From the NCBI GenBank assembly GCA_943369355.1, contig CALRMX020000004.1, positions 1 to 64,000 on the forward strand: a stretch of DNA of 64,000 nucleotides, given 5' to 3'. The notes beneath the pieces were generated by a model. That model searched no databases. It worked only from the letters and a program-made list of their open reading frames with translations, and was not told the origin of the DNA. Positions 6,807 through 16,600 of this stretch are shown one piece after another. Origin of the DNA: UBA7662 sp943369355 (GTDB lineage: Bacteria; Bacteroidota; Bacteroidia; UBA7662). A program made the position numbers and the translations under genes. Within the stretch, counting starts at the first letter, position 1. Each line of letters begins with the position of its first letter.

Positions 6807-9182
6807 TCAGGATAAAATCTTGATTTTGGCAAATTTGAGCAAAATCTGCTTCTGTCCAAGCCCTTGGAAAAAGATCGTGGCTTTGGTATCTGGAAAATCG
6901 CCTTCTAACTGCACCACCTTGCCTACGCCAAAACGTTGGTGCTCTACCTCCTGCCCCACCTGAAGATGGCGCGGATCGTCGGCAACAAACTCGCTCTCAG
7001 GCGTTAGGCGCACAGCCTGTTGCTGCTGTGCCAAACCCGTGGGCTGCGGACGTGGACCACCCAGAGGCGAGGTACGTCCGGGTACGGCGCCGGCGGCGGC
7101 CGGGCGGGCGGGACCGGTACGCTGAGGGGCCCCATTGCGGCTAAAGCTGTCCCAGCCGTTGTTCCACGACGAGGCGCCGGCACGTTCCGACGAAAAATCG
7201 AAGCCTTGCTGGCGTTCGCCTACCAACTCGAGGGTTTCGGGGTCCATGTCCTGCAAAAAGCGGCTTGGCTCGCAGTTGAACAACGAACCGTGCTTAAACC
7301 TGCTCAACGCATAGGTAATGGTAAGCTCCTGCTCGGCGCGGGTAATGGCCACATAAAATAGCCGGCGCTCTTCTTCCAACTCGGTGCGGCTGTTCATCGA
7401 CATCTGACTTGGGAACAGATTTTCTTCCATGCCCACGATATACACCTGCGGGAACTCCAAACCCTTGGCCATGTGCACGGTCATCAGCGTTACTTTGTCG
7501 CTCTCGCCGTCTTCGTCCTGGGTGTCGCGGTCGGTGAGCAGCGATACCTGCTGCAAGAAACTTCCCAAACTTTTGTCCATGGGCAGCTCGTCGCCTTCTA
7601 TCAATTCGTCGTTTTCTACAAACTCCTTGATGGCATTCAGCAATTCTTCGAGGTTCTGCAATCGGCTCACGCCTTCTACCGACTTATCGGCATACAGCTC
7701 GCCGTATAGCTGTGAATGTTTGCCCACATGCACGGCCAGCTCCCAAGCATTCATGCGCTTTTCGAGGGCCTGAAAACTTTGTATGAGCACCCCAAACTCG
7801 TAAATCTTTTGTGCACCACCTCCAAAATTGTACTGTTGAATGTCGCGCACCACGTCCCACAAGGTGATGTTATGCTGGTCGGCGAGCACAATCAGCTTAT
7901 CGATACTCACCTTGCCAATACCCCTCGCCGGGTAGTTGATCACGCGCTTCAAGGCTTCTTCGTCCGACGGGTTGATCACCAACCGCAGGTAGGCAATCAT
8001 GTCTTTGATCTCCTTGCGTTGGTAGAAGCTCTGTCCGCCATACACCCGATACGGGATGTTGAGCTTGCGGAGGGCTTCTTCAAGTGCGCGCGACTGGGCG
8101 TTGGTGCGGTAGAGGATGGCAAAATCGCGGCTTTTCAGCTGCTGCTTCATCTTCTTCTCCTGGATGTCGTGGGCAACGGTACGTCCTTCGTCGTTGTCGC
8201 TCATGGCGCGCACCACCTTGATTTTGTTGCCCTGCGCATTGTCGGTCCACAGGTTTTTTTCAAACTGATGGAGATTTTTGGCAATCACACTCGAGGCAGC
8301 CGAAACGATGGTTTGGGTGCTGCGGTAGTTTTGTTCGAGCCGGAAGGTGTTGAGCTCGGGATAGTCTTTTTCGAAACTGAGGATGTTCTGGATGTTGGCG
8401 CCACGGAAAGCGTAAATGCTCTGCGCATCGTCGCCCACCACGCAAATGTTGCGGTTGGCTGCGGCAATCATCTTCACTATTTTGTATTGGGCAAAATTGG
8501 TGTCCTGGTACTCGTCAACCAAAAGATATTTAAAGCGGTGCTGGTATTTGTTCAGCACATCGGGGTACTGCATCAGCAGCAGGAAGGTTTTGTAGAGCAG
8601 GTCGTCGAAGTCCATAGCTCCAGCTTTGAAGCAGCGGGCGGCGTACTTCTCGTACAGCAGGTAGAGTTTGGGCCTACCCGTGCTCACGTCCATGGCACGG
8701 AGCTCTTCGTTGGCGGCATATTCGGCGGGACCGAGTAGATTGTTTTTGGCGCTCGAAATACGGCCATATACCAAATTGGCTTTGTAGAGCGTATCGTCGA
8801 GCCCTTCTTCTTTGATGATGCTTTTGAGCAGCGACTTGCTATCGTCGGTATCGTAAATGGTGAAATTGGTGGGATACCCCAACTTATCGGCCTCAAAGCG
8901 CAGTATGCGGGCAAATACCGAGTGAAAAGTGCCCATCCATAAATTTCGTGCTTCGGGGCCAACGATGGTCTCAATCCGCTCACGCATCTCCCTTGCTGCC
9001 TTGTTGGTAAAGGTAAGTGCCAGCACATTAAACGAATCTACCCCTTTGTGCAGGAGGTGCGCAATGCGGTAGGTGAGCACACGTGTTTTGCCCGAGCCGG
9101 CACCGGCAATAATCATCACCGGACCCTCGGTACACTCCACAGCCTTGCGTTGCTCGGGATTGAGTTTTTCGAGATAATCCAT
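6807..9182 (-). CDS. UvrD/PcrA-type ATP-dependent DNA helicase
   Basis: A superfamily 1A 3'-5' helicase of 791 residues for repair and clearing of replication obstacles. Motifs in order: LNPEQRKAV (Q motif), IAGAGSGKTR (Walker A), LTFTNKAAREM, VDEYQDTNFAQY (Walker B), GDDAQSIYAFRGA, LEQNYRS, TVHMAKGLEFPQVYIVGMEENLFP and VAITRAEQ. The C-terminus has a Pro/Ala/Gly-rich linker then a Tudor-like module (QRFGVGKVVQLEG...KATIFFQGLGQKQILLKFAKI), as in PcrA/UvrD. I chose ATG 9182 (MDYLEKLNPEQ) because the 17 codons upstream in frame are not helicase-like. Confidence 0.96.
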   Translation of the reverse strand: MDYLEKLNPEQRKAVECTEGPVMIIAGAGSGKTRVLTYRIAHLLHKGVDSFNVLALTFTNKAAREMRERIETIVGPEARNLWMGTFHSVFARILRFEADKLGYPTNFTIYDTDDSKSLLKSIIKEEGLDDTLYKANLVYGRISSAKNNLLGPAEYAANEELRAMDVSTGRPKLYLLYEKYAARCFKAGAMDFDDLLYKTFLLLMQYPDVLNKYQHRFKYLLVDEYQDTNFAQYKIVKMIAAANRNICVVGDDAQSIYAFRGANIQNILSFEKDYPELNTFRLEQNYRSTQTIVSAASSVIAKNLHQFEKNLWTDNAQGNKIKVVRAMSDNDEGRTVAHDIQEKKMKQQLKSRDFAILYRTNAQSRALEEALRKLNIPYRVYGGQSFYQRKEIKDMIAYLRLVINPSDEEALKRVINYPARGIGKVSIDKLIVLADQHNITLWDVVRDIQQYNFGGGAQKIYEFGVLIQSFQALEKRMNAWELAVHVGKHSQLYGELYADKSVEGVSRLQNLEELLNAIKEFVENDELIEGDELPMDKSLGSFLQQVSLLTDRDTQDEDGESDKVTLMTVHMAKGLEFPQVYIVGMEENLFPSQMSMNSRTELEEERRLFYVAITRAEQELTITYALSRFKHGSLFNCEPSRFLQDMDPETLELVGERQQGFDFSSERAGASSWNNGWDSFSRNGAPQRTGPARPAAAGAVPGRTSPLGGPRPQPTGLAQQQQAVRLTPESEFVADDPRHLQVGQEVEHQRFGVGKVVQLEGDFPDTKATIFFQGLGQKQILLKFAKIKILS

Positions 9183-9312
9183 TGTCCAAAAATAGCCGTT
9201 ATCCACCGCAAGGCCGCGAGGAGTTATCCTCATTTTTTAGACCGCTTGACTAGCTACAAGACCAGCCTTTTGCCCGACTGTTAAAAATTGTTTAGCTTGA
9301 AGTTTAAACCCT

Positions 9313-11439
9313 ATGGCTATGAAGAACTTTTTACGCACCCTGCTTTTGTTATTTGCTACCGCAGCAAGCGTTCATGCTGGCTCGGGCGGACCCGACGCTT
9401 ACGGCTACATTTGGCGCGATAGCAACGAACCCAACGGACCTGTTTACAGCTGGTACGACATCACCACCACGGGTACCTTGGTTACAGGCCTCGGCGACGA
9501 CAATACTGCCGGTCCCTTTGGTTTTATCTCAGGTTTCCAATTTTATTGGTACAATACCGAGCAAATATGGATAGGTTCCAACGGCTACCTCGGCTTTTCG
9601 AGCACCAACATCGCCTCGCCTTTTCCCAGCATCCCCAATACCGCGCTCCCCAATAATTTCATCGCCCCTATGCTCAGTGACCTCATCTTTGGTGCTCCAG
9701 GCACCAATGCGCAGTGCTATTACAAGGTGCAGGGCGACACCATTTGTGTAAGCTGGCTCAACGTTCCGTTTTGGAGCGCCACAGCCCCGGGTTATGCAGG
9801 AGCCAACAGCTTTCAGGTAATACTCAACAAGGCCGATAAAAGCATCACCTTCAATTACTTGCTCCAAACGGGTGTTACGCAAAACAACGACATCACCATT
9901 GGCATCGAAAATATTGCCGGAAACCTCGGATTGCAACACAGCAAAAACATTTACCCTACCGATACTTTTTCGGTAAAATTTTATTACCCCACGGTGGTGA
10001 CTTACCAAGCCATCGACGGTGGTGTTGATTGGAATGTAAACGATGGCAATGGCGCCGCTTTCGTAAGCAGAGGTGTTGTACAAAACTTAACAACCGGCAT
10101 CCGCAATTACGGTAACCAGCCGTTACCTACCATCAACGTGAGTAGTACGGTAACCCGTGGAGGCACTACCTTGGTAACCAATACCGGAACGGTGACCAAC
10201 CTGGCACCAGGAAGCGAACAAATACTCAACCTCACCACAGGGCTGGTACCCACCCTCGACGGCATTTACGACATGACCACTACGGTGAGTGGAATTACGG
10301 GCGACTTGGTCCCGGCCAACAACAGCCTTCGAACGAAAATTATCGCCGTGGATACTACTTTGCCGCAGATCATACTCGACTATTCCGATGGCTCGCCCAA
10401 TGGTACGGGCTTGAGTTGGAGCAGCGGCAACGGAGGCATAGGGTACTACATCCAACCGCCCTACTATCCCTGTAAAATCGACGACTACCGCATCAACATC
10501 GTTTCCGACGCGGCAGCTACGGGCTGCTATTTGAAGTTATTCGACGACAATGGCCCCAATGGTGGCCCGGGTACCTTGCTCGACAGCACCTTTGCCGCTC
10601 CAGGCACTTTCACCTTTAACGCCTACACCCTCGTACCCTTGCGCAATCGCAATGCTGTGATTAGCGCAGGTGGATTTTGGATCTTGTGGGAGATGCCACC
10701 TGGCGCAAACATCACCATCGCCCGCGATACCGACCTGCCCATTTCTTATCGCAGCATGGAAGTATTGCAGGGCAACTGGGCCAGCTATCGGGCACGGTTT
10801 ACCGAAGACTTCCTTTTTGGCGTGAGCACCCGGCACTTTTTGGTTCGCGACCTCTCGGTTACCGAGTTGCTCAACCCCGCGCCGGGCAGCACGGTGACTG
10901 CGCCGGTGAATCCACAAATCAGAATACGGAACATCGGCAATTTGGCCAACAACGTAAGTTCGGTGAGCTATCGTTTTGGAGGTACTCCTACAGTAACCGA
11001 AAGTATAGCCGCCAACACCCTGCAGCCAGGCGATTCACTCACGTATACCTTCACCCAAGCGTGGAGCAACACCATTCAACAAACGGCAAATTTCTGCTTT
11101 TGGATAAACATGACCGGCGATGCTACCCGCACCAACGATACCATTTGTGCGCAAGTGACCTACAATCCATCGACGAGCGTAGCCGAATACGGCAGCCTGC
11201 CGGTACGCGTATATCCCAATCCAACAGCCGACCTGGTGAACTTTGAGTTTGGCAACGGCGTTGGTACCGCACAATTGCGTTTGTTTGACCTGCAAGGTCG
11301 CTTGCTCCGAACAGAGGACGTTGATTTGGGACAAGCCTACCCTCTTTCGCTGAGCGGATTGCCCGATGGTTTGTACCAGTACATCTTGCTCCAAGAACAG
11401 CGACAAGCAACCGGTCGTTTGGTTAAACGAGCCAACTAA
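9313..11439 (+). CDS. Secreted multidomain protein with T9SS type A sorting domain
   Basis: 708 residues. A signal peptide (KNFLRTLLLLFATAASVHAG) precedes a beta-rich body. Residues ~25-230 form a lectin/jelly-roll-like region (WIGSNGYLGFSS, PNNFIAPMLSDL, ITFNYLLQTG), resembling domains that precede GEVED-like modules. Two CARDB-like Ig repeats lie around 235-345 and 510-620 (NYGNQPLPTINVSSTV; IRNIGNLANNVSSVSYRF). The last ~80 residues (VRVYPNPTADLVNFEF...LFDLQGRLLR...LPDGLYQY) are the T9SS CTD. An in-frame ATG at 9319 is an alternative start. No catalytic motif was seen; a surface adhesion role is only inferred. Confidence 0.88.
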   Translation: MAMKNFLRTLLLLFATAASVHAGSGGPDAYGYIWRDSNEPNGPVYSWYDITTTGTLVTGLGDDNTAGPFGFISGFQFYWYNTEQIWIGSNGYLGFSSTNIASPFPSIPNTALPNNFIAPMLSDLIFGAPGTNAQCYYKVQGDTICVSWLNVPFWSATAPGYAGANSFQVILNKADKSITFNYLLQTGVTQNNDITIGIENIAGNLGLQHSKNIYPTDTFSVKFYYPTVVTYQAIDGGVDWNVNDGNGAAFVSRGVVQNLTTGIRNYGNQPLPTINVSSTVTRGGTTLVTNTGTVTNLAPGSEQILNLTTGLVPTLDGIYDMTTTVSGITGDLVPANNSLRTKIIAVDTTLPQIILDYSDGSPNGTGLSWSSGNGGIGYYIQPPYYPCKIDDYRINIVSDAAATGCYLKLFDDNGPNGGPGTLLDSTFAAPGTFTFNAYTLVPLRNRNAVISAGGFWILWEMPPGANITIARDTDLPISYRSMEVLQGNWASYRARFTEDFLFGVSTRHFLVRDLSVTELLNPAPGSTVTAPVNPQIRIRNIGNLANNVSSVSYRFGGTPTVTESIAANTLQPGDSLTYTFTQAWSNTIQQTANFCFWINMTGDATRTNDTICAQVTYNPSTSVAEYGSLPVRVYPNPTADLVNFEFGNGVGTAQLRLFDLQGRLLRTEDVDLGQAYPLSLSGLPDGLYQYILLQEQRQATGRLVKRAN

Positions 11440-11454
11440 ATCCATAACATAAAG

Positions 11455-11482
11455 AACCCCGTCGATTGGCGGGGTTTTGTTT
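11455..11482 (+). terminator. Terminator of the T9SS gene
   Basis: AACCCCG (11455-11461) pairs perfectly with CGGGGTT (11470-11476) across an 8-nt loop and is followed by TTGTTTTC. Confidence 0.8.
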
Positions 11483-11529
11483 TCGCTTACAATCTTTGGG
11501 TTTAATGCCAAAATATGGCTGAATTTCCC

Positions 11530-11537
11530 TACCTTTG
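11530..11537 (+). promoter_or_regulatory. -7 element for ndk
   Basis: TACCTTTG is an exact TAnnTTTG match 19 bases before the ndk ATG, predicting a leader of about 12 nt. Confidence 0.6.
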
Positions 11538-11556
11538 CGCGGAAATTTAGAAAAAT

Positions 11557-11976
11557 ATGTCAGGCAAATACACCTTTACCATGATCAAACCCGACGCCGT
11601 GAAAGCGGGTAACATCGGTAACATTTTAGCTATGATTAACAATGCAGGTTTTCGCATTGTTGCCATGAAATACACACAACTCACCAAAGCTCAAGCCGGC
11701 GAATTTTACGCGGTACACAAAGAGCGTGGTTTTTATGGTGAGCTGGTCGACTTCATGAGTTCTGGTCCCATCGTGGCTGCAGTTCTTGAAAAAGACAACG
11801 CAGTGGCCGACTTCCGTACCCTCATCGGCGCTACCAATCCCGAACAGGCTGCTGAAGGCACCATTCGTAAGAAATACGCCAAAAACGTGGGCGAAAATGC
11901 CGTTCACGGTTCTGATTCCGACGAAAATGCCGCTATCGAAGGAGGTTTCTTCTTCTCCCAACTCGAGCGTTTCTAA
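11557..11976 (+). CDS. ndk: Nucleoside diphosphate kinase
   Basis: A 139-residue cytoplasmic enzyme that balances NTP and dNTP pools by transferring the gamma-phosphate through a phosphohistidine. The fold motif TFTMIKPDAV is at 6-15, and the catalytic histidine is H117 in NAVHGSDSDENA. Length and motif order are standard for the family. It is monocistronic with its own promoter and a shared terminator. Confidence 0.98.
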   Translation: MSGKYTFTMIKPDAVKAGNIGNILAMINNAGFRIVAMKYTQLTKAQAGEFYAVHKERGFYGELVDFMSSGPIVAAVLEKDNAVADFRTLIGATNPEQAAEGTIRKKYAKNVGENAVHGSDSDENAAIEGGFFFSQLERF

Positions 11977-11989
11977 GTCGAAACCCAAC

Positions 11990-12025
11990 AAAAAAATCCC
12001 GCCTCGATGAAGCGGGATTTTTTTG
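11990..12025. terminator. Bidirectional terminator between ndk and the SPFH gene
   Basis: AAAAAATCCCGC (11991-12002) is the perfect reverse complement of the right arm starting at 12012, with a 9-nt loop. A-tract and T-tract flanks serve both converging genes. Confidence 0.85.
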
Positions 12026-12039
12026 TGGGTATGTCAATA

Positions 12040-12819
12040 CTACTTTATGCCTTCACCACCAATCAGCAGGGGCGCTTTGCCATCGGTGATGATGATTTTT
12101 GCATTCGGCGACTTCGACAAGTCCCCAAAGGCTTCGATGGTACGCATTTGAATGATTTTATCGGTCAAACCCTCCGACAGTATCTTTTGTGCATCACTAG
12201 CGCCTTTTGCTTCTATGATTTTGCGGTCGGCTTCCAGCTTGGCCTGCTTCAAGATGAACTCCATGCGCATTACATCTTGTTCGGCTTGCAATTTTTGCTC
12301 AATCGAACTGGCTAAACCTGCTGGAAGTTGTATGCTCTTCATGAGCACGGCGTCAATCTGAATTCCAGTATTGACCAAAGTTTCCATCATTTTATCGCGT
12401 ATCGCTTTTTCAATATCGGCACGCATGCCCGAGTGTAAATCTTTGGCAAAATATTGCGCACATACATCGGCCGAAGCAGACCGAAAGATGTTTGCAATGA
12501 TCACATCAAAGTCGAGTCCGTAATTGCGCACCAATCCGGGTACTTGCTCGGGTGCTAGCTTGTAGAGAATTGAAATTTGGGCGCTTACACTCAAACCTTC
12601 TTTACTGGGCAGGCTCAAGGCCAGCTCCAGGTTGTTGGTTTGTACCGATACCCGTACTACCTTGCTAACAAACGGATTGTACGGTACAGGACCGGCCATG
12701 GTTACCTTATCGGAGAGTCGGCCGAGGGTTTGTTTCACCCCAACTTCACCGGGGCGGATCACTGCACAAGAGCTCAAAAGCACAAAGGCTACTGCTAAAG
12801 AAAAAAAGGAACGTACCAT
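12040..12819 (-). CDS. SPFH/prohibitin-family lipoprotein
   Basis: 259 residues. The N-terminus is a lipoprotein signal with lipobox LLSSC (Cys18). The SPFH/band-7 domain follows (VIRPGEVGVKQTLGRLSDKV, then IQIDAVLMKSIQLPAGLASSIEQKLQAEQDVMRMEFILKQAKLEADRK split over the helical part). SPFH proteins form large membrane-associated rings or scaffolds. This one should be tethered to a membrane by its lipid rather than by a transmembrane helix. No partner gene (e.g. NfeD) is next to it. Confidence 0.85.
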   Translation of the reverse strand: MVRSFFSLAVAFVLLSSCAVIRPGEVGVKQTLGRLSDKVTMAGPVPYNPFVSKVVRVSVQTNNLELALSLPSKEGLSVSAQISILYKLAPEQVPGLVRNYGLDFDVIIANIFRSASADVCAQYFAKDLHSGMRADIEKAIRDKMMETLVNTGIQIDAVLMKSIQLPAGLASSIEQKLQAEQDVMRMEFILKQAKLEADRKIIEAKGASDAQKILSEGLTDKIIQMRTIEAFGDLSKSPNAKIIITDGKAPLLIGGEGIK

Positions 12820-13078
12820 AAGATTGGAATTTCCCTTACAACCCTTTAAGCATTCAAGTTGTTTTAATATCTACCCCAAATAGGGTAGTTTTTACATTTG
12901 TTTACAAAAGTTTAGCGTCAAAATCCTTCTACGGCCACTATTATGGCCCTCAAAGTGGCTACTATGAGCCATTTTACACCAAATTGCTCAAAACGAAAGA
13001 TCATTTCTGTACCTACACTGCAGCATTTCTGGCGCTTGGCCATAAATTTTTAGGGGTTGCGCTTCGTTCAACTTAAAA
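12820..13078. other. Intergenic region with inverted repeats and a + strand -7 element
   Basis: CTACCC (12871-12876) pairs with GGGTAG (12883-12888). TACATTTG at 12893-12900 is an exact TAnnTTTG match facing the downstream hypothetical gene. Further on (about 12935-12975) two small hairpins, GGCC...GGCC and TGGCT...AGCCA, lie in tandem. A leader of ~170 nt would result. Confidence 0.35.
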
Positions 13079-13600
13079 TTGGTGCTAAGCAGCAAAAGTG
13101 TGAACTTACACACCGTGAAAAACAAATTGTTCCGGCTCCCAAAAGTACACCCCCTGTGGTTGGTGATTTTTTTTCTGGGTTATGGCGCAGCACCTATTCC
13201 GCAACAGGTGCCACAGTTTTATCCGCTTAGCCTGCAAATGTTACACAGCGGACTCGTACAAGCCCAATGGTCAGATAGCTTGGTCTACAGAAATGGAGAT
13301 GGCCAATCTCAGATATTTCTCAAACTCGACCGTCAGTTTGAAGTAACCGAAGTAAATTCATCTGGAAGAAATTCGGAGCCGCTACAATTCCGCTGGCCCG
13401 AAGAGTTGTATTACGAAAATATCCGGTATTGGGTTGAAATCACACAGATTATCCAAGACGACCAATTTCTGACTGTGGCTTTCCAGAGCCGCAGCCCACA
13501 AAAAGGAGAGAAACCACATTTTGTAGGCACCCTCTACTACCGAAGAGCGCTAAAAGGCTGGGACCTCATTAATCGGGAATTATTCGCCAGCGAAGACTAA
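13079..13600 (+). CDS. Hypothetical protein with N-terminal membrane segment
   Basis: Up to 173 residues; I do not recognise a family. The open frame begins with TTG at 13079; in-frame GTG codons at 13100 and 13115 are alternatives. A hydrophobic stretch (LWLVIFFLGYGAA) resembles a signal anchor. The rest is a compact, aromatic-rich domain (RWPEELYYENIRYWVEITQII, VGTLYYRRALKGWDLI). It lies alone between the SPFH lipoprotein and the giant surface protein and is probably exported. Confidence 0.55.
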   Translation: MVLSSKSVNLHTVKNKLFRLPKVHPLWLVIFFLGYGAAPIPQQVPQFYPLSLQMLHSGLVQAQWSDSLVYRNGDGQSQIFLKLDRQFEVTEVNSSGRNSEPLQFRWPEELYYENIRYWVEITQIIQDDQFLTVAFQSRSPQKGEKPHFVGTLYYRRALKGWDLINRELFASED

Positions 13601-13649
13601 GGATTTAAACGCAACAGCCCGCCATGTTGCGAGCTGCTGCATTCAAACA

Positions 13650-16600
13650 TTATCGAGCCACCAGGAGCCGCATCGAGCGCAATTCGTGTGGCGACGATAA
13701 ACGAAGCAAATACTGGCCATTGGCCAAGTCGACCAAAGAAATGGTGTTGAATTGATTCGAGAGCTGCTCTGTTTTTACCATTCGTCCGAACAAATCCAAT
13801 ATTTCGAGCTTCACATCCGATTTGGAATCGCCTAAATAAACAAACACTTGGTCGGTGGTTGGATTGGGATAAATACGAACGTTCGCCAAGCTGTTTTCAT
13901 CTACCGAAACCGTAGAGTTCAAGGTGATGCACAAAGTGTCGTTCGTGCGGTTTGGATCGGCTGCGATTACATTCAGGAAGGCGCAGAACTGCAATGGTCC
14001 GCCTACCGTTGGTGTCCAACTCGGTGCCAAGGTAAGTTCGGTAGAATCGCCGGCACCTAAACCTACTGTACTGCTTGTAGGAAAAATAGAACCGCCCGCA
14101 GCCCGATAATTCACCGTAAACGGAGTAGTAACGGCTACGGTACCTTCGTTTTTGATTCGCACGCGCACCGTATTCGCTGTACCATTTACATTGCTCCCAG
14201 CCACCGGATTCAAAATGCGGGCGATACGTAAATCAGGTTGATTTAGGGTAATCAAAAAAGTATCACGTAAAGTGCATCCATTCGCACTAAAGTTCAAAAT
14301 GTAATTTCCACTTACGGCTGGCATAAAGTCGGCGTTACTACCGTTAAATACAAGCTGACCGCTGGCTTGATTCAACCATAAGTAGCCACCTCGGTTGTAG
14401 TTCAACTGTGCGTTGTAGGTGCCCAAGGTCGATACAATTGCTTGAGAGTTTAAATCCCACGTGGTCGGTAAAATATCCCCACCTTGAAGTTGCTGACCAG
14501 ATGCACTAGTGACTAGCAAATTGAAAGCTTCTTGTGGCAGTACTGGGCTATATGATGCCCAGCGGTACTGTCGGCAAGCAACAGCATCTACAACTTCCTG
14601 TGTACTCGTATCGATGAGGTACACGCCTACTCTGTCGGAAGAGAGATACCAAGAACGAGTATTGGACGGTGCTCCAAAAAAGTACACTCCACTTTGTGGA
14701 TTATCCACCCCTATTCCACCCACAATCGTAATCACTTTTTGCGAGTCGAGTACGATGTTTGGAAGCGTCATTTCGTACGATTTGATGCCTTCTATGCGCA
14801 ATTGAATGCCCGCCAAACTTCTCGGCTCGGCCGAAGTATTCGAAATCTCAATGGCGGTGACCGAACTCTCCGTGGGGAAGCCAGCCGGATAATTGGTTTG
14901 CCCACCAACTCCTCCTCTGGTATAGGTCATCTCCGAAATGACCAAGCCACCTATATTCGATCGTCCCCGCAAGCGCAAATTGCCATTGGTGGTATTGAAT
15001 AACGTATCGGGTTGATTCGACAGCAGGCGAAGTCCGGCATCTCTGATGGTATAGATTCGTTTAAGTGGTGTGAGATTGCCCAAAGAATCATTGGCTTGAA
15101 CATATACATGCACCTTATCTCCCGGCAAAGCAGGAAGCACATTGGTTTGCCATAAGCCTGAGTCGGCCCTCCCGCTCACAAAGGACATTAGTTGACGTAC
15201 TCTGGGGCCATTATTTACAGCTCTGAATAACCACACACTATCAATTTTACTCTCGTCACGCAGCCAAAGCTGAATCACCCGAGTTGTTGGTACACACTGC
15301 GCTAAAAAAGGACTAACCAATACACTATCTATAGCAGGCGGCAAGGCGTCGGTAGCACGTATGCCTGTAAATTCGTAGGCACCAATGTCGGGATCGCTCC
15401 CACCTAAACCCGGACGTATATTCCCTACGATGTCCACGTTAGGCGTATCGATACCCGTAATGAACTCCCCGCCGCTTTCGAGCAAAGTTGGAATCGTTGG
15501 GCTCGGACGGAGGTTATTAAATCCTACAAAGTTTGGCGGCGTTTTAGGGCCATACGGAACCGACTGCAAATCACTAGATGGATTCGTTTGTCGAGCTACT
15601 GCAGCCAAATCGTCTAAGGTTGGGCAAAGTGTTTGGTTGATCAGCGTACCAAAACGCCCTACCAAATTATTCGGATGGTTCGCCACATAATACCCATTGT
15701 GATCGAAGGTTGACCCTGCATAACTGAATGCACTTGAAATCCAAATAGCAGCAAAGTAAGCATTGGCATTGCTTGCTGTACTCATGGTATTGGCAAACAC
15801 ATTATTGCGCACGTCCAAGCCAGTAATGTTTGTACCAGTAAGGAGAAGCGCTGCTGATGCGCCTTCACCCGAGGTATCGGGATGTACGCCATTTAAGTGA
15901 ACCGTATTGTAGTATAATTTGTGACCACTACCCGTTAAGCGAATGCCCGCTGGCTGATTGGTTGAGGTAGACCCGGCATTGCGTGTGGTTAAATCAAAGA
16001 TTACGTTGTTCACAATTAGAACACCCGTTCCACCTATATTGATACCATAAGCACCTTGCGTAATGCCTGTGGTTGAAGTATTTCGAATACCGCGTATTTC
16101 ATTGTTCCGAATCACCAGATTCACATTGCCGGTGATGGCTTCAATAGCGGCTGGACTTACGGTGTTTAGCGGACAAATGATCGTGCTGATTTTGTTTCCT
16201 TCGATCTTGGTATGCGTACTCGTGTTCATTTCAATCGCCCGCAAACGCATGGTGTCGGTGGCCAATTCATCACCAAACCTATTGCCGAGGATGTAAATGC
16301 TATCCACAGGATCGGTAGTCAAGCCTCGGAAGTAAATCCCTTGTGCAATACGCCGGAACCTATTTTGTTGAATCCAAATTTGATAGTTCGACCCAAAACC
16401 CGCTGTGCTTATGGTGTTTGCTCCTCCGTAAATAGCATAATGTCCGGTTACGGCCTCGCCATTTCCAAAAAAGCTCAAATTCCTGAAGATCAAATTATTG
16501 TTGCCAAGATTATTGCTGCCCCTGAGCCAGATGATAGCCGTACCTGTAAGGGCATTGTTGGCCTCTAACCTAATGCGACTGGAGGTATCGTTCACCGGAC

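Noticed and set aside
6154..6963. A 269-codon plus-strand frame over the DUF4290 gene
   Set aside because: Spans the DUF4290 gene and the end of the helicase gene in antisense; no family or start context.
7716..8738. A 340-codon open frame on the plus strand inside the uvrD/pcrA gene
   Set aside because: Antisense shadow of helicase motifs; composition (Val/His-rich) is not natural.
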